A DNA stretch of 35,302 bases from Methylophilaceae bacterium (GCA_025362115.1 JANYIK010000114.1:1-35302); one strand, 5' to 3'. Numbered from the stretch's first letter, positions 15,783-24,093 are shown. Notes: generated from the sequence alone by a model not told the origin. A program made the numbers and translations.

Positions 15783-17506
15783 CAAGCGTTAAGTTTTGCC
15801 AATAGCAACTCAGTTTTTTCCGGCTCGTTACTGGCCAAAATCTTGCGTACCAAATTTTCTATCTTAGGCAACTCAGTATTCAACACCTGCCGTTTCACCG
15901 CCAGTATGTGCGCCGGATGCATGGAAAACTGGCGCAAACCGAAACCCAGCAGCATTCTCGTTAGTCTCACATCCCCCGCCATTTCGCCGCATACGGAAAT
16001 CTCTTTTTTCGCTTTATTGGCGGCGCGGATGGTCATTTCCACCAATTGCAACACCGCCGGATGCAGTGGGTTGTAGAGGTGTGCAACTTCGCCGTCGGTG
16101 CGATCAATCGCCAGCGTGTACTGGATGAGGTCGTTGGTGCCTATGGATAAAAAGTCCAGGTGTCGCGCGAAGAGATTGGCACCCAAAGCGGCAGCGGGGA
16201 TTTCTATCATGCCTCCCACCGGAACCTTCGCATCAAACCCAATGTTGTCGTCTTTCAGGCTTTGTTTGGCACGCTCTATGGCTTGCAGCGCTTGCTTCAA
16301 CTCGACTAGATTGCACAGCATGGGGATGAGAATTTTCACCTTGCCGTAGTTGGAAGCACGCAAAATAGCACGTAGGTGAGCGTGAAACATCTGCGGCTCA
16401 GCCAAGCACAAACGTATCGCCCGCAAGCCCAGCGCTGGATTGGTGACGGTACGCTCGCTGTCTGGATTTACCTGCTTATCTGCCCCTATGTCTAGGGTGC
16501 GGATGGTGACAGGCAACCCTTTCATGGCATGTGCTACTTTGCGATAGGCTTCAAACTGCTCGTCTTCATCCGGCCAATCGCGGCGGTTCATGAACAGGAA
16601 TTCGGTACGATACAGTCCAATACCTGTTGCTCCAGCTGCCTTGGTTTGCACAATGTCTTGGGGAATTTCGATGTTGGCGTGCAGTTCAATTGCAGTACCA
16701 TCCAGCGTCACAGCGGCGGTTTGCTTGATACGCTTGAGTTTTTGCTGATCAATTTCCCATTGTTCTTGGCGTAATTTGTACTCTGCGAGCGTATCTTTAT
16801 CCGGCCCAACTATTACCACGCCCTGCTGACCATCTACGATGATCATTTCACCATCTTGAATGAGGTTACGTGCATGGCTCAACGCCACAATAGACGGGAT
16901 GTTCAGGCTACGCGCCAGAATCGCGGTGTGGGAGGTCGCACCACCGACATCCGTAATGAATGCGGCGAATTGATGCTGTTTAAACTGGATCGCATCGGCG
17001 GGCGATAAATCGTGCGCTACCAGTATCATGCCGCTTTCTTGCTCGGCCAACGCCGCTTGGTTGGGGTGACCCAGCAGCGCCTTGATTACGCGCTCCACCA
17101 CCTGCACTACGTCAAACTTGCGCTCGCGCAAATATACGTCTTCAATCGCCTCAAACTGCTCAACCAATGTTTCCATTTGCTGCTTCAACGCCCATTCCGC
17201 GTTACAACGCTCTTCGCGCATAATCGTTTTGGGCATTTGCGATAGCGAACTATCCGACAAAATCATCAAATGCGTATCTACAAACGCGCCCATTTCCGCT
17301 GGCGCGTTGTTGGGTAAACTTTGCCGAATGCTGCTTAGCTCTTCGCGTACCGTGGTCACCGCCTGCTCAAAACGATGCACCTCGAAATCCAGCTGTTCGG
17401 GACGCACATCATAGTGCGCTACTTCCAACAGTGCGTGCGAGACCAGATGGGCACGGCCTATGGCGATGCCTGCGGAAACACCTACGCCGTGCATGGTAAA
17501 ACTCAT
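15782..17506 (-). CDS. ptsI: PTS enzyme I (PEP-protein phosphotransferase)
   Basis: Enzyme I takes phosphate from PEP and passes it to HPr. The phosphorylated His193 lies in GGATSHTAILARS and the catalytic Cys506 in ISVCGEMAGD. The PEP-binding LSIGTNDLIQYTLAIDR and GIGLYRTEFLFMNR are intact and the length (574 aa) is normal. With no sugar permease nearby, this is probably a regulatory PTS feeding the EIIA-Man type protein. The start ATG at 17506 (MSFTMHGVGVSAG) is preceded by AGAGGTAAAACTCT. Directly upstream are two diverged 32-bp copies of this initiation region, each an 11-codon mini-ORF overlapping the next start by ATGA, so ptsI expression may be governed by coupled reinitiation from ptsH. 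Confidence 0.98.
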   Translation of the reverse strand: MSFTMHGVGVSAGIAIGRAHLVSHALLEVAHYDVRPEQLDFEVHRFEQAVTTVREELSSIRQSLPNNAPAEMGAFVDTHLMILSDSSLSQMPKTIMREERCNAEWALKQQMETLVEQFEAIEDVYLRERKFDVVQVVERVIKALLGHPNQAALAEQESGMILVAHDLSPADAIQFKQHQFAAFITDVGGATSHTAILARSLNIPSIVALSHARNLIQDGEMIIVDGQQGVVIVGPDKDTLAEYKLRQEQWEIDQQKLKRIKQTAAVTLDGTAIELHANIEIPQDIVQTKAAGATGIGLYRTEFLFMNRRDWPDEDEQFEAYRKVAHAMKGLPVTIRTLDIGADKQVNPDSERTVTNPALGLRAIRLCLAEPQMFHAHLRAILRASNYGKVKILIPMLCNLVELKQALQAIERAKQSLKDDNIGFDAKVPVGGMIEIPAAALGANLFARHLDFLSIGTNDLIQYTLAIDRTDGEVAHLYNPLHPAVLQLVEMTIRAANKAKKEISVCGEMAGDVRLTRMLLGFGLRQFSMHPAHILAVKRQVLNTELPKIENLVRKILASNEPEKTELLLAKLNA

Positions 17507-17538
17507 AGAGTTTTACCTCTATCAAGAGCAAAGCTCAT
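17503..17538 (-). CDS. Mini-ORF 2 upstream of ptsI (11 codons)
   Basis: ATG at 17538 reads MSFALDRGKTL and stops at a TGA that shares bases with the ptsI ATG (ATGA). AAAGGTAAAACCCC immediately upstream gives a Shine-Dalgarno. The peptide matches mini-ORF 1 at MSF and GKT with K/R between them, and two of its three start-proximal base changes are silent. It could be a real leader peptide or simply a coupling device. Confidence 0.45.
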   Translation of the reverse strand: MSFALDRGKTL

Positions 17539-17570
17539 GGGGTTTTACCTTTGTAATAAACGAAACTCAT
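17507..17570 (-). repeat. Two tandem 32-bp translation-start units between ptsH and ptsI
   Basis: Unit 1 (17570-17539) and unit 2 (17538-17507) match at 22 of 32 positions by hand count. Each begins ATGAG, has TTT/TTC, and ends with AGGTAAAAC followed by three bases. The ptsI start (17506, ATGAGTTTT) begins what would be unit 3. The period of 32 makes each 36-base mini-ORF overlap the next start by exactly four bases. Confidence 0.85.
17535..17570 (-). CDS. Mini-ORF 1 after ptsH (11 codons)
   Basis: ATG at 17570 overlaps the ptsH TGA (ATGA) and reads MSFVYYKGKTP, stopping at a TGA that overlaps the start of mini-ORF 2. The end of ptsH provides GGAG seven bases upstream. Its base composition does not differ from its surroundings. 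Expression is plausible because of coupling, but no function is known. Confidence 0.45.
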   Translation of the reverse strand: MSFVYYKGKTP

Positions 17571-17836
17571 TCACCTTCTCCAAAGCGATCATTTACCAGA
17601 TTCAGTAGCGCTGCCATCGCTGGCCCCTCATCCTGCCCCTCAACTTCAAAAGTTATCTTGCTACCCTTTCCTGCCGCTAGCATCATCACGCCCATAATGC
17701 TTTTTGCATTCACCCGTCTGGCATTGCGTTCTATCCAGATTTGGCTAGAAAACTGTGCGGCGACTTGGGTGAGTTTGGTTGAAGCGCGGGCGTGTAGTCC
17801 CAGTTTGTTGATAATTTCCACTTCTTGTTTAATCAT
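17567..17836 (-). CDS. ptsH: Phosphocarrier protein HPr
   Basis: HPr relays phosphate from enzyme I to EIIA proteins. His15, the phosphate carrier, is in GLHARAS, and Ser46 in KSIMGVMML is the site used by HPr kinase. Both fit with hprK being four genes upstream. At 89 aa it is of normal length. The start overlaps the EIIA stop by eight bases, and its own TGA overlaps the first mini-ORF. The co-location of hprK, EIIA, HPr and EI and the lack of an EIIBC permease suggest a regulatory chain and not sugar uptake. Confidence 0.98.
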   Translation of the reverse strand: MIKQEVEIINKLGLHARASTKLTQVAAQFSSQIWIERNARRVNAKSIMGVMMLAAGKGSKITFEVEGQDEGPAMAALLNLVNDRFGEGE

Positions 17837-18236
17837 GTCCCGTGCACGCTTCCTCTGTAAAATGAATCACGCCTGCCACTCCGCCTGCTATGGCTTTCTC
17901 CACCACCACATCCAAGGCCAAATGCCGATAGCTCAAAGCACGGATGAGCATGGGTAGGCTCACCCCAGCCACGCCCTCTACCACTCCCGGCTGCATCAAG
18001 CGACACACGATATTGCAAGGTGTCGCGCCATAAATGTCCGATAACACCAGCACCCCAGCACCTCTATCCAACTCTTTTATCATAGCCTGAGCGCGGGGTA
18101 ACATCACCTCGGGGTCATCCTCCATACAGACGCCCAACTCTTCCAGCAAGGGAGGTTTGCTACCCAGCACATGGGTGACGCAATCTGCTAGGCTTTCGCC
18201 CAAACCACCGTGTGTAACTATCAGTATGCCTATCAT
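17829..18236 (-). CDS. PTS EIIA component, mannose/fructose (ManX-like) family
   Basis: The 135-residue protein starts MIGILIVTHGGLGESL, in which His9 (from the ATG at 18236) is the expected phosphorylation site. DIYGATPCNIVCRL and VAGVSLPMLIRALSYR are typical of the EIIA-Man fold. A TTG one codon upstream is not preferred because AAGGA (18247-18243) is spaced six bases from the ATG. No EIIB, EIIC or EIID gene accompanies it, as in other betaproteobacteria where this EIIA belongs to a regulatory PTS with hprK. Targets are unknown. Confidence 0.92.
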   Translation of the reverse strand: MIGILIVTHGGLGESLADCVTHVLGSKPPLLEELGVCMEDDPEVMLPRAQAMIKELDRGAGVLVLSDIYGATPCNIVCRLMQPGVVEGVAGVSLPMLIRALSYRHLALDVVVEKAIAGGVAGVIHFTEEACTGHD

Positions 18237-18245
18237 CAAATATCC

Positions 18246-19082
18246 TTACACTAGTCCGCGATGTCGCACCAAGACTTGCTGTCCTTGTTTACGGAAATAC
18301 TCAGCCAAACGCTCCACAAAATATACTGAACGGTGTCGTCCGCCAGTGCAGCCTATAGCCACCGTTAAGTAGCTGCGGTTATCGCGCACAAAACACGGCA
18401 ACCATTTTTCGATGTAATCGCGGATGTCGTTCAACATCTCGCTGACTTGTGACTCTTTTTCCAAGAACTCAATGACCGCAGCGTCACGCCCAGTCAATGG
18501 ACGCAACTTTGCATCGTAGTGCGGATTCGGCAAGCAGCGCACGTCATACACCATATCCGCATCCAGCGGAATGCCATACTTAAAGCCGAAGGACTCCACC
18601 AACAAGGCCAAACCGCTATGATCCAGCGCCACAAAGTCCTTCACCCAAGCACGCAGGGTGTTCGTAGACAGTTCGCTGGTATCCAACCTATGTCCCATAT
18701 CGCTCAACTCAGCTAACAATTCACGCTCCAGATGGATGCTCTCGGCCAAGGTGCGTGTATCGTTTGAAAGCGGGTGGCGACGGCGCGTTTCGCTAAAGCG
18801 TTTGACTAGGGTTTCGGTATTGGAATCTAAAAATAATACTGAGACTTCGATATTGATGGTTTTCAGGTGCTCAATATGTTGAGGCAAATCTTCCAGTTGT
18901 GCGCTGCGTGTATCAATGCTTACAGCGGCGAGATGGTGTCCGGCCAGTTCTAGGTGCGATGCCACCTGATGCAACAAGGGCGCGGGCAGATTATCTACGC
19001 AATAATAACCGCTGTCTTCCAGTCCCTTCATGACGATGCTTTTGCCCGAGCCGGAAAGACCAGTGACGATGACTAGCTGCAT
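18246..19082 (-). CDS. rapZ: RNase adapter protein RapZ
   Basis: RapZ (YvcJ family) is a nucleotide-binding protein; in enterobacteria it guides RNase E to GlmZ/GlmY small RNAs and so controls glucosamine-6-phosphate synthesis. The Walker A motif GLSGSGKS is at residues 8-15, and the C-terminal GCTGGRHRSVYFVERLAEYF is diagnostic. The length is 278 aa. The start overlaps the hprK stop by one base (TAATG). Sitting between hprK and the PTS genes it has the usual betaproteobacterial placement, which links cell-envelope precursor supply to PTS state. The sRNA-adapter role in this organism is only inferred. Confidence 0.96.
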   Translation of the reverse strand: MQLVIVTGLSGSGKSIVMKGLEDSGYYCVDNLPAPLLHQVASHLELAGHHLAAVSIDTRSAQLEDLPQHIEHLKTINIEVSVLFLDSNTETLVKRFSETRRRHPLSNDTRTLAESIHLERELLAELSDMGHRLDTSELSTNTLRAWVKDFVALDHSGLALLVESFGFKYGIPLDADMVYDVRCLPNPHYDAKLRPLTGRDAAVIEFLEKESQVSEMLNDIRDYIEKWLPCFVRDNRSYLTVAIGCTGGRHRSVYFVERLAEYFRKQGQQVLVRHRGLV

Positions 19083-20038
19083 TAGGAATTCCCGACCTTA
19101 CCTTGGCGACGCATCTCGCGCGTCTGCCGCTGCATGAACTGCTTGGAGCTATTCACCCCGCGCATCAACAACACGTGGTTACGCACTGCCACCTCCACCA
19201 GTACTGCAATGTTGCGACCGGCAGCGACTGGGATGGTGACTTTGGGGACTTTCACACCCAGAATCGCTTCGCTTTGCGATTTTATTCGCAATCGGTCTAA
19301 TTGTTGCGGCGAGTTGGAATCAGCCATTTGTAGCTGCACGATCATATCCAAAGGTTTGGTGGGTTTGACCGCGTTATCGCCGAATAGCTCGCGGATATTC
19401 AGAATGCCTAAGCCGCGTACTTCCAGAAAATCCTGTAACAACTTGGGACAACGACCTTCCAGCCTGTCCGGTGAGATACGGAAAAAATCCACAATATCAT
19501 CTGCCACCAAGCGGTGGCCACGTGTCACCAATTCCAGTGCCAATTCGCTCTTACCGATGGCGGCATCACCTTTTACCAGTACACCAAAACCCTGTACTTC
19601 AAGAAATACACCATGAAAGCTGATGGATTCGGCCAATGCTTGCACCAAATAATGGCTCAACAGATCCATTAAATCAGGGCTACGCATAGGTGAAGTGAAT
19701 AATGGGGTATTTTTGCTGTCCGCGGCCTTAGTCAATGCCGCTGGAACTCCTTCGCCATTGGCCACCACTACTGCAGCCAAGTCGGTGGAGTACAAATTAC
19801 TAATGGCTTGTTTAACCGCGGCAGCGTCCAAGCCGCGCAGATAATCCATCTCAGCACACCCCAACACTTGCACCCGGTTAGGATGCACAAAATTGAGGTG
19901 TCCAATCAGCGCCAACGAAGGCTTGGTGACGGTTTCGCTGGTGAGCAACTTGTCACCTCCGTTTAAGCCCGCCACCCACGTCAACCGAAGTCGGCGGCGG
20001 GTTTCGCGGTAAAGCTCGCTAACGCTGATTTGTCCCAT
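19082..20038 (-). CDS. hprK: HPr kinase/phosphorylase
   Basis: HprK phosphorylates and dephosphorylates HPr on Ser46. The P-loop GDAAIGKS lies at 157-164, with SFHGVFLEVQGFGVLVKG just before it, LVADDIVDF after it, and the family signature EVRGLGILNIRELFG. At 318 aa it is normal in length. It is directly downstream of hpf with only 22 bases between. The gene that usually sits there, ptsN (EIIA-Ntr), is absent. It overlaps rapZ by one base. Confidence 0.97.
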   Translation of the reverse strand: MGQISVSELYRETRRRLRLTWVAGLNGGDKLLTSETVTKPSLALIGHLNFVHPNRVQVLGCAEMDYLRGLDAAAVKQAISNLYSTDLAAVVVANGEGVPAALTKAADSKNTPLFTSPMRSPDLMDLLSHYLVQALAESISFHGVFLEVQGFGVLVKGDAAIGKSELALELVTRGHRLVADDIVDFFRISPDRLEGRCPKLLQDFLEVRGLGILNIRELFGDNAVKPTKPLDMIVQLQMADSNSPQQLDRLRIKSQSEAILGVKVPKVTIPVAAGRNIAVLVEVAVRNHVLLMRGVNSSKQFMQRQTREMRRQGKVGNS

Positions 20039-20060
20039 GTTGGGCTTCCTAAGTACTCAA

Positions 20061-20387
20061 TTAGCCCACCGCTTGGTGTTTCACACCACCGTCAGAACGG
20101 TGATGGTCGGCAAATTTTTCCTTCACCTTCAATACTTGCCTATCCAGCTTGTCGGCAAGTAAATCAATAGCGCTATACATGTTTTCATCACTGCTTTCGG
20201 CGTGTAAATCATTGCCTGGCACATGAATAGTGGCTTCTACCTTATGCTTCAATTTTTCTACTGTGAGTGTAACTTTGACGTCAATGACATGATCGAAATG
20301 GTTGCTCAGTCGCTCCAGCTTGGAGTGCACGTATTCGCGCAAAGCTGGTGTTATTTCAAGATGGTGTCCGGTCATGTGCAGATTCAT
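20061..20387 (-). CDS. hpf: Ribosome hibernation promoting factor (short HPF)
   Basis: Short HPF binds the 30S decoding centre and helps pair ribosomes into inactive dimers in starved cells. The 108-aa protein begins MNLHMTGHHLEITPALREYVHSKLERL and contains VTLTVEKLKHKVEATIHVPGNDLHAES and MYSAIDLLADKLDRQVLKVKEKF, all typical of the family. A strong Shine-Dalgarno, TTAGGAG, precedes the ATG by about seven bases, suggesting high expression. It follows rpoN with 35 bases between, the classical rpoN-hpf arrangement. Confidence 0.96.
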   Translation of the reverse strand: MNLHMTGHHLEITPALREYVHSKLERLSNHFDHVIDVKVTLTVEKLKHKVEATIHVPGNDLHAESSDENMYSAIDLLADKLDRQVLKVKEKFADHHRSDGGVKHQAVG

Positions 20388-20422
20388 TTTAATCTCCTAA
20401 GTTTTGTAGACTACTTCATAAA

Positions 20423-21862
20423 TTACAACGACTTACGCTGACTCGCCGCAGGGATTTGCAAAGACTCACGGTACTTGGCAACGGTGCGGCGTGCTACTAC
20501 TATGCCCTGCTCTCCCAGAATATCAGTGAGCTTGCTATCCGACAAAGGCTTTTGCGGTTTTTCTGCAGAAACCAGTTGTTTAATCAGTGCGCGGATGGCA
20601 GTTGCAGAACACACTCCTCCAGTTTCGGTCGCCACGTGGCTGCCGAAAAAGTATTTCAATTCATATACTCCACGCGGGGTAAGCATATATTTGCGCGTAG
20701 TGACCCGAGAAATGGTGGATTCATGCAGTTCCAGTTCGTCCGCAATCTCACGCAACACTAAAGGGCGCATGGCCACGTCACCATGCTCAAAAAAACTGCG
20801 CTGCCTATCCACAATGGCCTGCGATACTCGCAGAATAGTGGTGAAACGCTGCTGGATGTTCTTGATGAACCATTTGGCCTCTTGCATCTGGCTGGCGAGA
20901 TATTGCGAAGAGCTGTCACGGTTGCGTTTCAGGATGTCGGCATAGACGCGATTGATACGCAGTTTGGGTACCGCGTCATTGTTGAGGCTGGCCAACCACA
21001 GGCCTTTGACCTTTTTCACCACCACTTCTGGCTGTACGTAATGGTCGGCTTCTATGCTGGTAAACCCCGCGCCGGGGCGTGGGTCCAGACGCGTAATCAA
21101 CAACTGTGCACCACGCAGCGTATCGTCATTGCACGACAAAATCTTACGTAGCCGGACGAAGTCCCGCGCCGCTAGCAAGGGTAGATGCTCTTGTACTATG
21201 GCCAAAGCGCAGTCTCTATACGGGGTATCGTCGGGCATGGCGAGCAGTTGTAGCTGTAGGCATTCGGTCAGATTGCGTGCGCCTATGCCGAGCGGATCTA
21301 AATGTTGAATCAGCTTGAGCGCTGTTTGTAGCTCTAGCAAATCTACCTCTTGCTCTGGTGGCAAGAACGTCAGCATTTCTTCCAGCGATTGATCCAGATA
21401 GCCATCTTCATCAATCGCATCCACCAACATGCCTGCCAACAGCAAGTCGCGCTCGGAAAGATGCATCAAGCGCAGTTGTTCCAGCAGGTGTTCACGCAGT
21501 GTAGTCGCACTCGGTTCTTGAAAACTGAAGTCATTGTCGTCCTCGTTATCGTGCGCGCTGCCATTCGATACCTGTTCCCAACGCCCATTATCGCCTGCGT
21601 CAAAGTCTTGCTCTCCTACTGATTCAGAGGTTCTATCTACGGGTTCTGCTGGTTCTTGGTGTTCGCTAACTGGTGTTTCACGAATTTCAGAATAATTGAC
21701 GCTTTCTTCCCCTACGCGCTCCAACAGGGGGTTTTCTAGAAGAATAGTTTCCAGTTCTTGTCCTAGCTCGATGGAAGAGAGTTGCAACAAGCGGATAGAC
21801 TGCTGCAGTTGCGGCGTTAAGGTGAGATGTTGAGAAACACGTAATTGAAGCGTTTGCTTCAT
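20423..21862 (-). CDS. rpoN: RNA polymerase sigma-54 factor
   Basis: RpoN recognises -24/-12 promoters and needs enhancer-binding activators. The N-terminal glutamine-rich activator-interacting region (MKQTLQLRVSQHLTLTPQLQQSIRLLQLS) is followed by an acidic linker, the core-binding domain, and a C-terminal DNA-binding domain. The RpoN box ARRTVAKYRE is at residues 457-466. At 479 aa it is full length. It lies two bases after lptB, the standard proteobacterial order. Confidence 0.98.
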   Translation of the reverse strand: MKQTLQLRVSQHLTLTPQLQQSIRLLQLSSIELGQELETILLENPLLERVGEESVNYSEIRETPVSEHQEPAEPVDRTSESVGEQDFDAGDNGRWEQVSNGSAHDNEDDNDFSFQEPSATTLREHLLEQLRLMHLSERDLLLAGMLVDAIDEDGYLDQSLEEMLTFLPPEQEVDLLELQTALKLIQHLDPLGIGARNLTECLQLQLLAMPDDTPYRDCALAIVQEHLPLLAARDFVRLRKILSCNDDTLRGAQLLITRLDPRPGAGFTSIEADHYVQPEVVVKKVKGLWLASLNNDAVPKLRINRVYADILKRNRDSSSQYLASQMQEAKWFIKNIQQRFTTILRVSQAIVDRQRSFFEHGDVAMRPLVLREIADELELHESTISRVTTRKYMLTPRGVYELKYFFGSHVATETGGVCSATAIRALIKQLVSAEKPQKPLSDSKLTDILGEQGIVVARRTVAKYRESLQIPAASQRKSL

Positions 21863-21864
21863 AG

Positions 21865-22587
21865 TTATAACCTGAAATTCTTCCCTAGATATACTTCGCG
21901 CACGCTCTCATTTTGGATAATATCTGCTGGTCGCCCAGCTGCAAGCACCCGTCCATCATTCACAATATAAGCGCGATCGCAAATGCCTAAGGTTTCACGC
22001 ACATTGTGGTCGGTAATCAGTACACCGATACCTTTTTCTTTTAAAAATTTGATGATCTTTTGAATATCAATCACCGCAATCGGATCAATCCCGGCAAATG
22101 GCTCATCCAGCAAGATAAAGCGCGGATTGCTGGCTAAACAGCGTGCGATTTCCACGCGTCGCCTTTCACCCCCTGATAAGCTCACTGCGGGGCTATGTCG
22201 TAAGTGTGAAATATGTAAATCCAACAGCAATGACTCTAGTTTTGACTCCATTTGCAGTGGTAGTAAATGCTGCAACTCAAGAATGGCCAATATGTTTTCC
22301 GCCACCGTCAACTTGCGGAATATAGACGGCTCTTGCGGCAGGTACGACAGCCCCATGCGTGAGCGTCTATGCACAGGCAAGTGCCCCAAATCCACGCCAT
22401 CCATGGTGATGCGCCCGCCATCCAGCGGCACCAAACCCACCATCATGTAAAAGCTGGTGGTCTTGCCCGCGCCATTCGGCCCCAGCAAACCCACTACTTC
22501 GCCGCTGGAAATGCTGACCGAAATATCGTGAATCACGGTGCGCGCCTTGAAGCGCTTTTTTAGGCCTTCTACTTTAAGTTCGCTCAT
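21865..22587 (-). CDS. lptB: LPS export ABC transporter ATPase LptB
   Basis: LptB powers extraction of lipopolysaccharide from the inner membrane with LptF/LptG (not in this window). The ATPase has Walker A GPNGAGKT (36-43), the Q-loop SYLPQEPSIFRKL typical of LptB, the signature LSGGERRRVEIARCL, Walker B FILLDEPFAGID and the switch His in LITDHNVRETL. The length (240 aa) is normal. It overlaps lptA by four bases. Confidence 0.98.
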   Translation of the reverse strand: MSELKVEGLKKRFKARTVIHDISVSISSGEVVGLLGPNGAGKTTSFYMMVGLVPLDGGRITMDGVDLGHLPVHRRSRMGLSYLPQEPSIFRKLTVAENILAILELQHLLPLQMESKLESLLLDLHISHLRHSPAVSLSGGERRRVEIARCLASNPRFILLDEPFAGIDPIAVIDIQKIIKFLKEKGIGVLITDHNVRETLGICDRAYIVNDGRVLAAGRPADIIQNESVREVYLGKNFRL

Positions 22588-23144
22588 TCCCCCGACTTCA
22601 CTGATGTACCGTCCACCGCTGGTACGATGGCCTTTTTCGGCTGGATAGTAGCGTGCACACGACCCTTGCCGGTATTAGATGTCGCTGTTTGCTTATTACT
22701 CAACACTTCGGCGTATTCTGAACTGGCGTCATACATGATGTAATCACCATTCACCACATCCTCACCGCGTTTAAACCAAGCTTTTTCATAAATCTGCACT
22801 TTGTCTACACGGCCATCGTATTCAATGCGTAAACCACTGCCTTGAATATACTGCGGCTTACCCTCCATTTTTTGTTTGAAGGTGGTGGGGTCGCCGGTGG
22901 ACGTACTGTGCTGGAAGCCTTCAGCGTCCTCACGCACGATAAGCTTGTCGGCATGAATCTCTAGCGTGCCTTTGGTTAAAATCACATTGCCGGTATAAAC
23001 ACTGGTTTTTTTAGCGTCATTCACCGATAAATTATCGGCCTCAATATCTATCGGTTTGTCTCGGTCAGCCTTTTCTGCTTGCGCCACACCGCTAAACAAC
23101 AAGGCTGCCAGCCACAGCACCAATGGTAATTTATGGATTTTCAT
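22584..23144 (-). CDS. lptA: LPS transport periplasmic protein LptA
   Basis: LptA forms the periplasmic bridge that carries LPS between LptC and LptD. A signal peptide (MKIHKLPLVLWLAALLFSG, cleavage near VAQA-EK) is followed by an OstA/LptA beta-jellyroll domain: IDIEADNLSVNDAKKTSVYTG, LEIHADKLIVREDAEG, LRIEYDGRVDKVQIYEKA and GDYIMYDASSEYAEV. At 186 aa it is typical. GGAG lies five bases before the ATG, which is inside the end of lptC (14-base overlap), so the two are tightly coupled. Confidence 0.95.
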   Translation of the reverse strand: MKIHKLPLVLWLAALLFSGVAQAEKADRDKPIDIEADNLSVNDAKKTSVYTGNVILTKGTLEIHADKLIVREDAEGFQHSTSTGDPTTFKQKMEGKPQYIQGSGLRIEYDGRVDKVQIYEKAWFKRGEDVVNGDYIMYDASSEYAEVLSNKQTATSNTGKGRVHATIQPKKAIVPAVDGTSVKSGE

Positions 23145-24084
23145 AATGTCTCCGGATTTTTGCCTTACTTTTCTTTGCTTGAGTGGGCTTAGGCTTGCTG
23201 GGCTTGGCCTGAGTGTCTGTTTTTGCTTTTTTCTTAATCTTATGTTGCTTTACCTGTTGTTTCTCTGCCTGAATTGAGCTTGTAGCTTCTGGCTGCGACT
23301 TCTCTTTTGCGGGCTGGACTGCTGGCGCTTGCAACGGCGCAGTAAGTTCCAACTTATTCACCTGTGGATTCACCTTCACTGGCACTGCGCCTTTTGATGC
23401 CGGCGGTGGCACCAAGCTATCCAATTGCGGCTGCACCACCGACTTTCTAGGCATCAAGCGCGGCTGCGACCCCGCTACTTGCTCTATGGTCAACGCCTTG
23501 CTGGGCAGTGCATCGGGTCTCACATAATGCACTTTGACATGGCCTTGCAGATTCAAAATACTCTGCTTTTTATAAAACTGCATAGCATTCGCGCGAAGTA
23601 CTGTGTGAGGCGCTTGCAATATGGTCACCGGACGGTTTGTTTGCGCCAAATCTTGATCCGGAATAATGTGCAAATAATCCGTAACCACGGTCAATTCAGC
23701 CTTGCGTTGCGTCCCCGCACGCACTACCTTCACATTATCCATGAAATACACGTTTTCGCCATTGGCAGACACCTGCCCTCGATCCGCAATAATCTCAGTC
23801 GTTGGCTTCTTTAAGCTGTACAAACTGAAACGTGGTTTGGTCAATTCTGTACTATCGTCGTCTGGAAAGTGCCGCATTTCAGCACCTTCCAACTTGTAGC
23901 GTGGGTTACCAAATCCATTGGTTCGCAAAGTCGAGAAATTGTTCACGATGTAATCAGGGTCATGACGGTTGCTGCCATCGCGCTTGGCAGCGGGTGGCTC
24001 AGCCACCTTATCTATCCAAAAAGTAAGCGCTGTTAGCAAGGCCAACAACATCAGCCCAAACCAAATCGCAGGAATCCCTTTCAT
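23131..24084 (-). CDS. lptC: LPS export protein LptC with a long Pro/Lys-rich C-terminal extension
   Basis: LptC is the membrane-anchored periplasmic part of the LptBFGC complex. The N-terminus has one membrane segment (about residues 5-24), followed by an LptC-type beta domain: YIVNNFSTLRTNGFGNPRYKLEGAEMRHFP, FMDNVKVVRAG and LTVVTDYLHIIPDQDLAQTNRPVTI. Ordinary LptC is about 190 aa; this one is 317. The extra C-terminal 110-130 residues are low-complexity, rich in Pro, Lys, Gln and Ala, with many KxxKPKP-like pieces and a basic end. The frame is uninterrupted and overlaps lptA normally, so it is not an obvious frameshift. A linker that binds the cell wall or LPS would be guesswork. Confidence 0.9.
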   Translation of the reverse strand: MKGIPAIWFGLMLLALLTALTFWIDKVAEPPAAKRDGSNRHDPDYIVNNFSTLRTNGFGNPRYKLEGAEMRHFPDDDSTELTKPRFSLYSLKKPTTEIIADRGQVSANGENVYFMDNVKVVRAGTQRKAELTVVTDYLHIIPDQDLAQTNRPVTILQAPHTVLRANAMQFYKKQSILNLQGHVKVHYVRPDALPSKALTIEQVAGSQPRLMPRKSVVQPQLDSLVPPPASKGAVPVKVNPQVNKLELTAPLQAPAVQPAKEKSQPEATSSIQAEKQQVKQHKIKKKAKTDTQAKPSKPKPTQAKKSKAKIRRHYENP

Positions 24085-24093
24085 CGTTTAAGA

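Noticed and set aside
23425..23814. 129-aa frame antisense to lptC
   Set aside because: The lptC domain is recognisable on the other strand and this frame shows no motif.
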